Notes: generated by a model not told the origin, from the letters alone. DNA of 64,000 nt from Heterobilharzia americana (GCA_944470555.2 OX104127.1:54158140-54222139), one strand, 5' to 3'. Counted from the stretch's first letter, positions 1-11,890 are shown. Numbers and translations: made by a program.

Positions 1-290
1 TGAGCCCCACCCATCATGGTTGAACAAGGGACAAATTAGAACTATAAAGAGCTCCATACTTGCACATTTAGTTAACACAGGACATCAAGTGGTTACTAGA
101 ACAGCCTTCAAAATTATCCATCAGATTCAAATTAATTTACCTCATGGATTACTCACTCGGTTACTTCACATGTCAGAGGCGATTGCAATCCACCTTCACA
201 AACCTAGCCTTTGTATCCAAAAGAGGTTTGTTCGACCACTTTCATTACCATGTGTCGTCAACTTGATGTAACTCCTAGGTTTACTTTGTA
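1..290 (+). mobile_element. Penelope-like element, C-terminal fragment
   Basis: An open frame from about 20 to 271 ends a Penelope-like retroelement protein. It reads VNTGHQV, then TAFKII, then LLHMSEAIAIHLHKP and LCIQKRFV. This resembles the conserved tail that follows the GIY-YIG endonuclease in schistosome PLEs, where the last residues are rich in Leu and Pro. The fragment starts at or before the window edge and has no reverse transcriptase here. It is a dead remnant rather than a host gene. The family call rests on recognising the motif string by eye. Confidence 0.65.
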
Positions 291-680
291 CACCTCTTCC
301 CCTTCTTGTTTTTATCAATATTCATACTTCCAATTTTAGTAACTCTACTGATTATTTACATCATTGTTTCTGAAACATCACCATGTGATTGGTAATTTGA
401 TTAGGTTGTAAACCTGTATATTATTATAGAGCCCAAGATGAAGATCTAATTGAAAAGAAATATATTTCTTTCGCTCAATCAGTCTTTTACTAATATTTCG
501 GTTTGAGTTGAACATTGCAGTTATTCTCTGTTAACTAACTATTTGGGCGGAGAATGTAATGCCAGATAACTATGCTGTCCAACTTCAAGGTGTACGTAGG
601 AAGTCAATATCCGCAAATAACTATTACTATGTCAAACTTTTAAGATATTCTTCAACAACCATAGATAAATAATAAATGGC
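291..680. other. no gene seen; AT-rich spacer
   Basis: No convincing open frame, RNA gene or recognisable repeat. It may include the untranslated end of the preceding PLE, since it follows its stop directly. Confidence 0.4.
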
Positions 681-965
681 GTGTAGTAACCAGCAGTGGA
701 ATCCAGGACGTGTGTTCCATTCTATTTGCGTGACGCACAAGCTATGAAATTATGGAAAACCACGCTGCTTTCATCTCATAAAGAGTGGTCATCCTGACTT
801 ACTTGTCTAGTTGACATCACTCTGACGTTTATAGAGACCGGTCCCAGATTCGACTCCCCTAATGGGAACAACGTCCTTCACTAGGACGGAGGTACATCTA
901 GCTGAGTCCCAAAATCGGACAGAATGGGCGTCCTGAATTTCACACCTAGCTACTATCAATCATCT
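681..965. repeat. Sm-alpha-like SINE remnants, inverted pair
   Basis: At about 690-745 there is a minus-strand piece of the hammerhead part of an Sm-alpha SINE (plus-strand text cagtggaatccagga). At about 840-950 there is a plus-strand piece with a degraded tRNA-like B box (gattcgactccc), then acatctagctgagtccc and ggacagaat. The second ribozyme core has lost part of CTGATGA and its GAAA reads GAAT, so it should be inactive. The head-to-head layout recurs at other Sm-alpha loci in this window. Confidence 0.5.
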
Positions 966-1454
966 GTAATGACAGTGAAAAATACCGACAATATTGAGGT
1001 AACCGCAGAACAGCATATATGCCAATAGTTGTCGAACACTTCTATCCAATCAACGACAAAGATGAGCAAGCCATAACATCAAGAAACACCAGGTTTTTTT
1101 TTACATAATTCATACTGGAAGAGAAAAAGAATGAATATTTCAAATGATTAATTATGGACGACAACTATGTGAGAAAATTGGCGGCAACAAGTGAATGAAT
1201 AAGGCAACTCTTGCATAGATACCAAAAAAGGGTTCATTAATTTCCCTGAATGCAACAATGGAAAATCGTGAGTATCAATAATCAAATACTGTTGCTCGTT
1301 GAACAAGAGGTAGTTCTCTTAACTCGGTAGTCAGATGGATTACAATGTAGCGTTTGAAGCGGTGCTTTCTGTGATCGAATCTTAATTTAAACCACATCCA
1401 GCTGACAAGCTCTGAGGGAACCGAAACTAATAATAATAATAATCGTAATGAGAT

Positions 1455-1530
1455 TAATGTCTGATTGACAGCTGTGTCTCGTAACTCAACTGATAGAGAA
1501 GGAAGCCAGTCACCTGGAGGTTGCTTGTTC
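1455..1530 (+). repeat. tRNA-like SINE head remnant
   Basis: The stretch contains an A-box-like TAACTCAACTGATAGAG and a B-box-like TTGTTCGAATCC at tRNA-like spacing. The acceptor-stem ends do not pair well, so a functional tRNA is unlikely. It is best read as the pol III promoter head of a decayed SINE, different from Sm-alpha. The surrounding 966-1,639 shows no gene. Confidence 0.4.
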
Positions 1531-1639
1531 GAATCCAGCAGCGACGCAGATTTCCTTTCCATCGTGAATCGTCGTTCAGGAGAAAAAATAAAACTCATGA
1601 GTCATTTACTTTGTCCATGATTTTTTGATAACCTAGCCT

Positions 1640-4152
1640 AGTTAACTAGTTCACTTGTTACTAGCCGGTCCTAAGACTGGATAAAGAAAGAAGATTGGGC
1701 ATAGGGATACCAACCCTACCCCGGAAAATCAGTCCAATTGCTAAAGAAACTTCAAAGCACAAAGAATATGTAAAAAATAAAAATAAACTTATTTCTCACT
1801 GGAATCGGAGAGACGAAATGACGCCGATTGGTGAAAGCCTTCTAGGAGCCAATTGGCTTATGTGTCTTTTCTCGACGAAAGCGAAAGTAAGAATAGGGAC
1901 ATGGAATGTATACACCATGTATGAACCTAGCAAGGACAAAATAGGAGACACTGAGCAACATTCAAGAAGGAACCTCATGCGGAAGAACGCTGGAACTCTT
2001 TGAAAGATATGTGGAAAGAAACCTGCATAGCCGTATTAGGAACGAAGAAGAAAGAAGACAAGGAATCGATTTCGACTGACACATGGGAGCTAATAGAGGA
2101 AGGGGAGGAAGATAGTAAAGTAGAAGATGAATCAATACAAGGATGAACAAAGAAAAGAGGAATTGAACACAACCTATAAAACACTACACTGGACAAGGAA
2201 GTGAAAAAGAGTGCATGGAAAGACGAAAGACACTTCCATGACACACTGACAAGTGAAGCAGAACAGGTTGCTGGTAGGAGAGACAGAGACATGATAACAC
2301 TACATAAAATAAACAGGCAACTATCTGAGGAAAAAGAGATCAACAAAGATGAGATCAGTGAACAATAATGGAGGGGAAATTAGTTACCAAAGGGGAGGAA
2401 CAAAGGAAATAATGGGCTGATCACTTCAAAAATCTCTTAAATTGACCACTACCACCACCGCCTGAAAATCGTCCAAAAATACCACTAGCAGCCCAGTCAC
2501 AGAATTGAACTACTAGTGAACACAAACCCTCCGATAAAAGCAGAAGCGAAGTCCCGAACGTCACGCCATAAAGTTGCTGAAATGTGGGCAAGTAGCACGA
2601 CTAGATGGAATCCCGCCAGAGGCACAGAACGAAGACTCAGAGACAACATTGGATATGCTCACAACACACCACTATTGCAGAAGGTTTGCTATATAGGTAG
2701 GAAGGAAGGGAAGGTACCTATACGTTTTTTGGAAGAAGGGTCACCTTGTCAAACTCCCGAAGAAAGAAGACTTAAACGAGGAATCATGCTTCTGTCCACC
2801 CAAAGCAAGCAAAATATTGAGCCATATCATTCTAGAAAGACTAAAATGAAAATTCTATGGATTCAACTGGAGTACGACCGCAACAGGCTGGCTGACTGTC
2901 TTCAGGAGTAACAAATCATGTATGGATCAAATTGAAACGCCACGCTACGCATCATCATAGAACAGAGCATTGAATGGCAGTCAACTCAACTCAACCTCAA
3001 CTTCATAGACCTTGAAGAGGTCTTCAGTAGTGTGGACCGAGAGGTAATTTGTCAGGTAGCTGCTTCAACACTACTGTTTTTGTGCCACAAACTTATATCA
3101 ACCTCATTCAACAGGTATGTGCTGTATGATGGTGCTCCATGCCGAGTGATTGACAATGGAGAGCTCAGTGATTGCTTTGGAATGAAGACAGGAAGGAACA
3201 AGACAAGGCTACCTATAATAGCCGATGACCGTCCTGATTGTGATGGACTGGATCGTGCAGCAAACCGTGAGGAAGGAGAAGAGGTGCATACGCTGGATCG
3301 ATGAAAAACCTTTAAAAATTTGGTTTTCACCGATGACCCGTGTCTAATATTACACAAACTCGAAGATATACAGGCAAAAACCAACAAGTTGGCAGAAGAG
3401 GCTGGATAGAGCAGCTAAGGAAGACGGGACTTCCTTCGTATGAACGTACAGAAGACGAAGGTGATGAAGATACCCAACCAACAACCAATCACCACCAACG
3501 GGGAAACCTAAAGGAAGTAGTATCTTTCACCTACTTACCTACCTAGACAACATCGTTTCAACTACAGGTGGCGGTATAGATAAGGATGCCAAAGCCAGGA
3601 TCATAAAGACAGCAAGACAGGTCTTCATTTATCTGAAATCAGTGTGGAGGTCTACTGCACTTCACTCAGCAATAAGTGTGAACAAGATCCAGATTTTTAA
3701 TACTAATTAAGTCAAATAAGGCAGTCCTTCTATGTGGTAGTCGAGAAACTTGACGTGTCACGAAAAGCATTTCCAACAAACTGCAGACATTCATCAACAG
3801 CTGTCGCATACGCTCGTTGTTCAAGATCAAATAACCAGAAAGAACTAGCAACAAGCAACTCTGACTAGCTGGCAACAAACCAACAAAGCAAGAACCTATC
3901 AATCAACAAATATGCACTGGAAGGAAGTGGAGATGGAGTAGATTGGACATACACTGCGAAAACCATTCGAAGACATCACACGTCAGGCTAGGCCGTGAAG
4001 TGGAATGCAAAGGGGAAACGACAAGTTGAGCAACCGAGGTGAGATTGACATGGAGGAGATGATATGAAGAAGAAATGAAACTGCAGAGAAGAGAGGCGTT
4101 CTACTGAAGCCGTTTGTTCCATTAAGAACCCAAGGGACAAATAATAATAATG
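1640..4152 (+). mobile_element. RTE-like LINE copy R1, internally deleted
   Basis: A sense-strand copy of the dominant LINE of this window. The 5' end has the shared start gactggataaagaaaga and ggcatagggataccaac. The frame MGIGIPTLPRK leads to VRIGTWNVYTMYEP, the first motif of an AP-type endonuclease, at 1,695-2,003. Most of the endonuclease is then missing compared with R2. Reverse transcriptase pieces follow: a linker at 2,050-2,350, the NTNPP and KVAEMW region at 2,516-2,911, and RYVLYDGAPCRVIDNGELSDCF at 3,110-3,180. Thumb and tail sequence runs to 4,150, ending aacccaagggacaaataataat. Stops and frameshifts occur throughout, so it is dead. Endonuclease-plus-RT order, lack of LTRs and the (AAT)n tail fit the RTE clade. 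Confidence 0.8.
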
Positions 4153-4685
4153 ATTTTTTTGATAAGCTTTTTCCTCGCTAACATTTAACTATTAATTAGT
4201 GACAAATGAAAACACTAATATTGTTCTTTGCGTGAGTAGAATAATACTGTTAACCAATGATATTCAATGATTTACTTTTCTCAGAATTCATTAGGCAAAA
4301 TAACTTGTTTACTAATGAACAAATTATATGGAACTGATGATAATTACTGTTTTATTATTGTGAAAACAATTTTTTTTTCTATATCCATTGAAAACCTTAT
4401 AAAGATCAAACTTGATTTATCTAGAAAAAAGAAAAAAAAGTATTTTTTTTTCAATAAAGATAGAAGAAATAAGGTGAAATTAATCAAGACTATTTAACTG
4501 AAGTATATTCCATTCAACTGATTCATTTCAATGAAGATATCTGTACACAGAAGATTGACAAGAAACGTTCGAATTATTTTTAGTTTCATCTGATAAATGG
4601 ATGTTAATTACTCTTTTATATTTGTACAATAAAATCTCTTCTGATAATCTTGTCTAGTATTTAGTATCAGATTAGTTAAACATAT
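4153..4685. other. AT-rich region upstream of the receptor gene
   Basis: Very AT-rich with several A and T runs. It should hold the promoter and 5' UTR of the gene starting at 4,686, but I see no defined TATA, initiator or splice acceptor that can be asserted. The 76-residue open frame at 4,267-4,497 is low-complexity (Lys and Phe runs) and is not supported as a gene. Confidence 0.4.
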
Positions 4686-5900
4686 ATGCATCGTTTATTA
4701 TACAATCATACGTACACGGCTATATTAGAGGAATGCTACACTCATCGTGAATTTAATCTTGGTAGTTACATTTTTTCAATTATTCTAGGTATTTTTGGTA
4801 TATTATTAATTGTATTCAATACATGTATATCAATTATATGGATAATTTATATTATTGGATGGAAAACTACAAAAGTATCATATGATCATAATGTTCACAC
4901 TGAAGGTATTCTACATCTTACAGTAGACTTACCGATTAAAAACAGTAATACTAATAATATTGTTACTGCTACTACTACTACTACTACTACTACTACTATT
5001 GTTCCTGATTGTATGACACACAATACTATCAATCGTAACTTTTATAAACCAGTATGGCCAAAATGTTCTCTGCGTATTTCTACACAGATATATATATTTT
5101 CTATTATAATATGTGATCTAGTTGGACATATGAGTTCTGTTTTACGATTCACTGTTCTATCAATGACTGGTAAAGATTTACGCTTATTATTCGGTGAATC
5201 AATGTGTCGTATTCAATTATATTTATCTTTTTCATCAACAAGTATATCAGGTTGGCAATTTGTTTTTCTTTGCTTTGAAAGATGTTATATATTAAGTAGG
5301 CCAAAATCGAATTATACACTTACACCAAAAATATATTGGTCTGCTATGATGTTAACAATTTTCACATTAATAACAACATTTATTGTTGATGCTTATGTTT
5401 TTTTACCTAATGAAAATGTATGCAAAATGTATTATTATAATCCAGTTTTATTAACTATTAAAGTTGTCTATACATTATTATTACCAGCTATGATGATAAT
5501 TATTTCATCAGTAATACTATTAGTATTTTTAATTAAAATGAAAATACATATAAGAAATATAAACTTATCAGGTAGATGTTGTAATAATCATAATCGATTA
5601 AATATTAAGGAACGTATATTGGTAGCGAAAAGAATGTTTATTATTGCTATATGCCATTTAATATTACAGACTATAACAGTAGTTTTTGTTAAAACTGTTG
5701 AAAAATATTGTTGTTATTATACATCAGAGAAAATTTTAGAAATAACTGATTATATGTATATATTATTAAATCTATTAAGATGGTCTACTCATTCACTAAG
5801 ATCATTTTTACTCATTACCGGTTCTTCTATTATAAATCATGATGTAAAACTTATCTTAAATATTTTTAAGATAAATATTAAAAGTTTTTTGAATATATAA
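4686..5900 (+). CDS. rhodopsin-like seven-transmembrane receptor (orphan GPCR)
   Basis: An intronless 404-residue frame, the best host gene in the window. Hydrophobic helices lie at about 27-58, 132-158, 171-203, 216-240, 255-285, 313-337 and 352-378, giving seven membrane passes. Class A features: an Asn in TM1 (N45), Asp in TM2 (D144), a Cys at the start of TM3 (C174) that can pair with C246 in extracellular loop 2, and ERC (198-200) in place of DRY. TM6 lacks CWxP and TM7 lacks NPxxY (WSTHSLRSF instead), so it is a divergent receptor, possibly one of the flatworm-specific orphan rhodopsin families. The first intracellular loop is very long and carries nine consecutive Thr (about 96-104) from an ACT repeat. 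It should sit in the plasma membrane and couple to G proteins; the ligand is unknown. The start is the first ATG, 23 codons before TM1 hydrophobicity begins. Codon use is strongly AT-rich, unlike the flanking retroelements. Confidence 0.85.
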   Translation: MHRLLYNHTYTAILEECYTHREFNLGSYIFSIILGIFGILLIVFNTCISIIWIIYIIGWKTTKVSYDHNVHTEGILHLTVDLPIKNSNTNNIVTATTTTTTTTTIVPDCMTHNTINRNFYKPVWPKCSLRISTQIYIFSIIICDLVGHMSSVLRFTVLSMTGKDLRLLFGESMCRIQLYLSFSSTSISGWQFVFLCFERCYILSRPKSNYTLTPKIYWSAMMLTIFTLITTFIVDAYVFLPNENVCKMYYYNPVLLTIKVVYTLLLPAMMIIISSVILLVFLIKMKIHIRNINLSGRCCNNHNRLNIKERILVAKRMFIIAICHLILQTITVVFVKTVEKYCCYYTSEKILEITDYMYILLNLLRWSTHSLRSFLLITGSSIINHDVKLILNIFKINIKSFLNI

Positions 5901-6385
5901 AATATTAAAAAAAAAATTATTATTATTATTATTTTTTATTCATACTCACTGTTGAAGAGTCTTATACTAATTGGACGAAATAGTTGTCCAATGCTACCAT
6001 GTTTCTTTTAATTCCTCTCCAACTGATATCAGTCTATAATGAGCAACAATTTCAAATATATATATATATATATCCAAATCTTTACAACTCTCTTAACATT
6101 TATATTCAAACCAAATTCTTACATCTATCCTTGTAAAAATAAGCTATTTCTGTTTGTTTAAACAAGTCATTTCCATGAAGTTGTAAAAAATTTTTCAACC
6201 TTCATTGGGATTTCATTTATATTTATGGTAATGTTTATAATACAAAGTTTAATTTACTGATATTATGTCATTTAATATGATGAAATCATTCAATGAAACT
6301 CAATAATGTATACACGACTCTCTAGTGAATAAACAATTTATCTGATACAAACTTATAGAAAGTCAAATATGAACTGAATAGTTCC
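5901..6385 (+). repeat. SINE-2 remnant and AT-rich tail
   Basis: After the receptor stop come an A run and a TTA repeat. At 5,944-6,120 there is a decayed SINE-2 end, including ccaactgatatcagtc and an (AT)n run at 6,056-6,073. The rest, to 6,385, shows nothing recognisable. Confidence 0.55.
5944..5996 (+). ncRNA. decayed hammerhead ribozyme of SINE-2
   Basis: Layout matches the SINE-2 hammerhead: CACTG, TTGAAGA, GTCT loop GGAC, GAAA, TAGTTGTC, CAATGC. The core C of CTGANGA is T, stem I has a mismatch and stem III is weak. It begins 44 nt after the receptor stop codon, in sense orientation, so it would sit in that gene's 3' UTR. Self-cleavage is unlikely. Confidence 0.5.
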
Positions 6386-9300
6386 TAGTCAAACATAGGA
6401 TTTCAGTAACACGTCTTCATTCCACTCTCTTCTCTGCAGTCTTTCGAACCTGGCTACACCACTCCCTACAAGCTTTCATTTCTTTATCACACCATTTCGT
6501 CTATGTCACCCTCGCCTCAGACGCTCAACTTGTCGTTTCCCATCTGGGTTCCACTTGAAGGCCTGGCTCGGCACGTGATTGTCCCCGAATGGTCTCCTCA
6601 GTGCATGCTCAATCCATCTCCACTTTCTTTTGCATATCTGTTGAGCGATAAGTTCTTGGTTAGTTCGTTCACAGAGTTCTTTGTTGCTTCAGTAACGAGC
6701 TAGCGTAAGCAGTTACTGATGAATATCTGTAATTTGTTGGAAATGACTTTCGTAACACGCCAAGTCTCTGAGCTGTATAGCCCCAATGGCTTGACTATAT
6801 TAGTGTTGAAAATCGGGATCGTGTTCTTTATGCTGAGTGCAGTAGATCTCCACACTGGTTTCAGGGTAATGAACGCCTGTCTTTCTGTATTTCCGATCCT
6901 GGCTTTGATGTCCTCGTCTCTACCGTCGACCGCAGTTGAAACAGTGCTGCCTAGATAGTTGAAAGAGACTGCTTCCATTAACTTTCTCCCGTTGATGGTG
7001 ATTCGAGCATGTTGTTGTTGTTCTTGGTTGGGTATCTTCATCACCTCTGTCTTCTTTACCTTCACTTGAAATCCCGTCTTCGCTGCCCTGTCCTACCTCT
7101 TCTATCAACTTGTTAGTTTTTGCCTGTAGATATTCAAGTTTGTGTGACATCAGACACAAGTCATCGGCGAAATCCAGATCTTCTAGGTTTTTTTCCCTAT
7201 TCCGGCGTATCTCCCTCGTCTCGCTCCTCACGGTTTTTTGCATGATCCAGTCCACTGCAACCAGAAATATCATGGGTGATAGTAGGCGGCAGCCTTGTTT
7301 TACTCCTGTCTTCACTTTACTTCAAAGGCATCACTTAGCTTCCCGTTGTTAATTACCTGTCGTGTGGCGTTTTCATATAGTTGTTGAATGAGATTGATAA
7401 AGTTTTGTGATATTCCGTAATGCTGAAGTAGTTGCCAAATTACTTCTCTGTTGACGCTGTTGAAAGCCTTCTCAAAGTCGATGAAGTTGAAGTAGAGAGA
7501 TAACTACCATTCTATACTCTGTTCTATGATGATGCGTAGTGTAGCGTTGCAATTTGGTCCGCACATGTTTCGCACTTCCTAAAGCCTGCCTGTTCCACTC
7601 GTAGTTTTGAATCCAGCGCATTCTTTAGTCTCTCCAGGGCGATGCGGCTTAATATTTTGCTTGCTTTGGGTAGACAGGAGCGTGATTCTGCACCAGTTCT
7701 TGCAGACATTTATGTCGCTCTTCTTCGGGAGTTTGACAAGGTAACCCTTCTTCTGATCAGTAGGCAGGTACCTTCCCTTCCTTCCACACCTTCTGCAATA
7801 GTGGTGTGGGCATGTCCGCTGCTGTCTCTGCGTCTATTCTCAGTGATACTGGTGGGATTCCATCTGGTCCTGCTACTTTACTGAACTTAAGTAGCTTTAT
7901 AAAACTAAGGACTTCAACTTTCATGGTAGTAATTGTGTTCACTTGTAGTTCTGTGGATGCAGGTGGTATTTCTGGACGAGTTGCAAGTGGCAGTGGTCGA
8001 TTCAAAAGCTTTTCGAAGTGGTCAGCCCACTGTTTCTCTTGTTTCTCTTCTTTGGTTATTAGATTTCCTTCATCATCTATTGGATTCATCTGTGTTGATA
8101 TCTTCCCTATCAGATTGTAACCTGGTTATTTGATACAATGTTGTCACGTCTCTGTCTTCCCTACACGCAGCCTGTTCTGCTTCTCTTGCCACTGTGTCGT
8201 AGAAGTGTCTTTTGTCTTTGCGTGCACTCTTCACTTCTTTGTCCAGTGTAGTGTTTTATAGGTTGTATTCAGTATCTCTTCTCATCGTTCATCCTTGCAC
8301 TAGTTTATCCTCTGCTTCACCATCCTCCTCTCCTCTCCCCTATCAGCTTCCATGTGTCCGTCGAGATGCATTACTTATCTTCTTTCTTCTTCCTTCATAG
8401 TACGGTTAAGCAGGTTTCCTTCTACATCTCTTTCAAAGACTTCAAGTGTCCATCCAAACATGTTTCTTCAGGGATGTTCCTCGACATCCCCCATTTTGTC
8501 TTGGTGGCTGCCGTGAAGATTTTCTTTGTAGTTTCGTCCTTCACTTCACTTTCTGTTCTGGGTATTGAACTTGAACTGTGGTCTATCACCAACTTCTTTG
8601 AAGGCTACCAACTTGATTTGGAAGGTCCCTTGCACAGATAGTGGTCTGAGCCTACGTCTACTCCCCTTCTTCATCTTGTATCAAGAGGGCTACGTCTCTA
8701 CTCTCTTCACATTGAGATGAAGTCGATCTGATTTTGAGTGTAGTGTGTTCATCTGGTGAAATCAAATCCATGTCGCTCGCTTTGTGAATATGCTTGTGTT
8801 TGTACACACTGCCTCCAATCACCAAATCGTTGAATGTTCAGAAGTCTACAAACAGTTCTACATTCTCATTCATCATTTCACCGAGTGCTTCTCTACCCAT
8901 CATAAGTTCTCCTCCTGTGTTGTTCGCTCCCAGTTTCGCATTCATGTCACCCCACTCATTAGAATTTTGATGTCTCCATCTGTGGTGGCGTCTCGTCTAG
9001 TACTGATTGCAACTGTCCATCGAACTCCCCCCTCTCCTCTTCATCTGCATTATTTGTAGGTGTGTAGTGTAGAGTTGCATGATTGTGACTTTACTCTCCT
9101 TCGATTCGAATCTGGCTGTCACGATACATATAATGGAGGAGATTGGCTTCCACTTCATGCGATCCCTCTATGGTCTTCAGAACATCATGATAGTGACTCG
9201 AGAACTCAGTGTGCTCGTGGTTGTCGTGTGTGTGACAATATCGGGGTAGATTATTGACTCTCAAGTTGAGAGTTTTGAGAGTCCACTTGCATTCCATCTG

Positions 9301-9655
9301 TAGATTCCTCACAGATTCCTAGCACTTCTTTGTCATACATTCTCATCTCTTTTGCAATGTGTGAAGCCTTGGTGGGTTCAAACATTGTGCTGATATTCCA
9401 TGTCCCCACGTCTACTTTCACTTTCATCGAGAGAAGATACATCTGCTGATTGACTTTCAGAAGGTTTTCACCAATCGGCGTGATTTCGTCTCCACGATTC
9501 CAGTGAGGAATGATTTTGTTTTTATTTTTGTGCTTTGAAGTTTGTTTAGCGGTTTGATTGTTTTTCCGTGGTAGGGTTGGTATCCCTATGCCCAACCTTC
9601 CCTCTTTATCCAGTCTTAGGACTGGCTAGTAGTCAGTGAACTAGTTAACCAGGCG
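6386..9655 (-). mobile_element. RTE-like LINE copy R2, most complete contiguous copy
   Basis: Read on the minus strand, 5' end near 9,655 (gactggataaagagggaag). It starts MGIGIPTLPRK and reaches VDVGTWNISTMFEPTKA (endonuclease motif) at 9,400-9,595, with further endonuclease blocks down to about 8,370. The reverse transcriptase follows: KVAGPDGIPP near 7,860; LRVEQAGFRKCETCADQIATLH near 7,560; a region at 7,440-7,500 equivalent to FEKAFDSV; GVKQGCRLLSPMIF near 7,290; and the active site FADDL at about 7,165. The thumb (ITINGRKL, FNYLGSTVSTA) and SSETWRVTKV follow. The 3' end is at 6,386, without the usual aacccaaggg tail. Several frameshifts break it. Role when active: endonuclease nicking and target-primed reverse transcription. 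Confidence 0.85.
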
Positions 9656-11319
9656 AGGTTAAAATGGTCTCTTTAATCTGGCATTATATCAACTCAGCTA
9701 TGTACAACTTAGTATCGCATTTATGAAGTACATTTCTATACATTTATCTAATTGCTATTTACAAGAGACTACGCATAGGTCACTTATAATGCAAACTCAT
9801 AAATGAAGCCCGTAACTTTGCACAGAATTTATAGGAAAGTTCCCATATTGTGATTATTCATACTTATCTTGTCTTAGTCGGTGATTGGAAGCCCTAGCTG
9901 TCACGGCTTTTGGCAGTGTTAACACTCATCAGTAGAGTGTGTGTGACTACGAATAAGTTAATGTTCTAGTTAATTCTAACATGCATCCCTCAGTGATAAA
10001 TCCATAGATTTTTACACTGAGTAAATTTGGTTACTTTTGATCTTTCTAGGACTAGACCAAGTAGATATGTCGGGCTACCACGATGGCGTTCTGGTCTCTG
10101 ATACTTAGCACTGATCAACCGAAAATACGACAGCTGCATCAGTCAAGGCTCCTTAATAAAATTTGGCGCTAAGACAAGTGGTCACAGTGTAACGCTAGAC
10201 GGATATAACTGAATTAGTTTTGAGTGTTAAGCAGTTACAACTACACCAGAAATAAAGATGAAGTCAGTAAAAGTAGGACTTTACTTGAAAGATAGTAAAT
10301 CATTATGCCGGATATATTACACCCAGTAAATGTTATGCTAGATATAATGTTGGATTCAAATAATGTGGACATCCTAATTGCAGAAGTAATTAGTTAATAA
10401 AGAGGAACTGTTGAAGAAGGATGAATGGTTCAATTTTCTTGCAAAACAATCTGCTTTCAACTGAAAAAAATTGTTATTTGTTTGGAGACGATCGACAGAG
10501 AGCCCTATTTCATCTAGGTTCACTGTCTTTCGACACTTGCCAGCAAGGCGTACCTGTAGTACTGAAGGAACTGATATACCAACAGAGATCGGAAGCCGAA
10601 GATATTACCACTGAGTAACTATCTACATAACTGAGTGAGATGACTTCAAATCCCTTAGGAGATATCAGTTTCTTTCAAGATGGCAGTTACATCTTACTAG
10701 AGAGTGCATAACTGACTGCCAGTCGTCTTCAACCATATGTCAAATTCAGCCATGATAGTGAGTCGACTAGATTGAAGGTCATATTGCAAAATGATCAGGA
10801 GAATTTTATCAGCACTTATTAGTAGATAAAAAGGGAAATCGGTTACCCTATCCACTGAGCAATCAACATGGCTTGTAAACGTGTAGCTGAAATTTTTTCC
10901 ACATAATAATATATCTATGCAGGTTATAGAAATGAGGTTAAACGTGTCCCGAATATGGTTAAGATACAAAAAAAAACAACAACAACAACAATTGTTTTCT
11001 TCGACTTTGAACACAGTAAACAAATTATACACTATGGATAAAAAATATAGGCCGCTTAGGCTGAAAACAAAATACCAAAACGTTTTACACGGTAAACCAT
11101 CTGTTAGGAAAACGAAATTGACCATACAACAATATTACCATATGTTGAATTTTAAACTGAATTTTACACTGCAATCATAATGAATGTCATAAGAGATAAG
11201 CGAATAAATCAGCTAACTTTTATAAATATTCACAGTTTTAGTAGATTAGAAAAACATTTATTTATAATGGGGAATATTTGTAGCTCATGTGGATAGTTTT
11301 GGTTGTATTGTGTTCTCTG
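9656..11319. other. no gene seen; one SINE-3 scrap
   Basis: No supported coding region. A short SINE-3-like piece is present near 9,870-9,935. The 142-residue minus-strand frame at 10,697-11,125 owes a run of Cys to a CAA repeat (10,970-10,991) and has no domain I recognise, so it is not annotated as a gene. Confidence 0.4.
10475..10640 (-). repeat. SINE-3 fragment
   Basis: Minus-strand similarity to the SINE-3 copy at 58,168-58,474: plus-strand landmarks ggagacgatcgacag, agccctatttcat and ccagcaaggcgtacctg. The ribozyme-like core is degraded (GCTGGCAAG where the better copy has GCTGACGAG). Confidence 0.45.
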
Positions 11320-11325
11320 AGATGA

Positions 11326-11890
11326 ATGTTGTTTAATCGTGAAGCTTTCATTGTCTTGCTAGACAGTGACATCATCAGCAATAATTGTAGTCAACACTAC
11401 ATTGGACAAAGTGGTCTTCCTTTTCGTCTTCGTCTACATGAACACCAATCGTTTATTAAATGCCACAACATTTCGTCACTCATTTCAATGCATGTGGATA
11501 ATTATGGACATGAATTCAATTTGGACAATGTAGAAATTTTGGACGGAGAGAGAAAATACAAAGAAACTCAGAGAATTCCTAGAAGCTTGGCATTCAGGTC
11601 AATCAGTCAGTCAGTCAGCAATCAACAGATGTATAGACATAGACCCGATGTATCAACCAATAAGGAGATGATAAACGACAGAAAGGTCAGAGGTCAAGTA
11701 GAGGAACAGCCAACAAGAAAGTCTATACAATCAATGACACAACAATCGAAGGAAACAACCAACCACAGACCACATCGTCAGCACTCTACTAAATCACTCA
11801 CGGAGAGATATTGAAAGCTCACTTCATACTGAAGTTAGTACTGATGATGTCGTCTAGCAAGCAGATGAAAGCTTCACAATTATACAACCC
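11326..11890 (+). mobile_element. Penelope-like element, GIY-YIG endonuclease fragment
   Basis: The frame reads CSQHYIGQSG, then RLHEHQSF, then SLISMHVDNYGHEFNLDNVEIL. This is the GIY-YIG endonuclease that PLEs carry after the reverse transcriptase: YIG, the Arg-containing helix and the Glu/His region are visible. A frameshift near 11,580 moves the continuation (FLEAWHSGQS, then CIDIDP) into another frame. The ends carry an inverted repeat: gtgaagctttcat at about 11,338 and its complement at about 11,868, each next to a catcatca/tgatgatg block. The reverse transcriptase is absent. Confidence 0.75.

Noticed and set aside
1455..1530. Functional tRNA gene
   Set aside because: The A and B boxes are present, but the acceptor arms do not pair, so a SINE head is more likely.
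4267..4497. Small upstream exon or peptide before the receptor
   Set aside because: Low-complexity Lys/Phe content from A and T runs, and no splice signals that can be defended.
10697..11125. 142-residue open frame on the minus strand, partly hydrophobic
   Set aside because: It includes a Cys run from a CAA repeat, has no recognisable domain, and lies in AT-rich DNA where such frames arise by chance.
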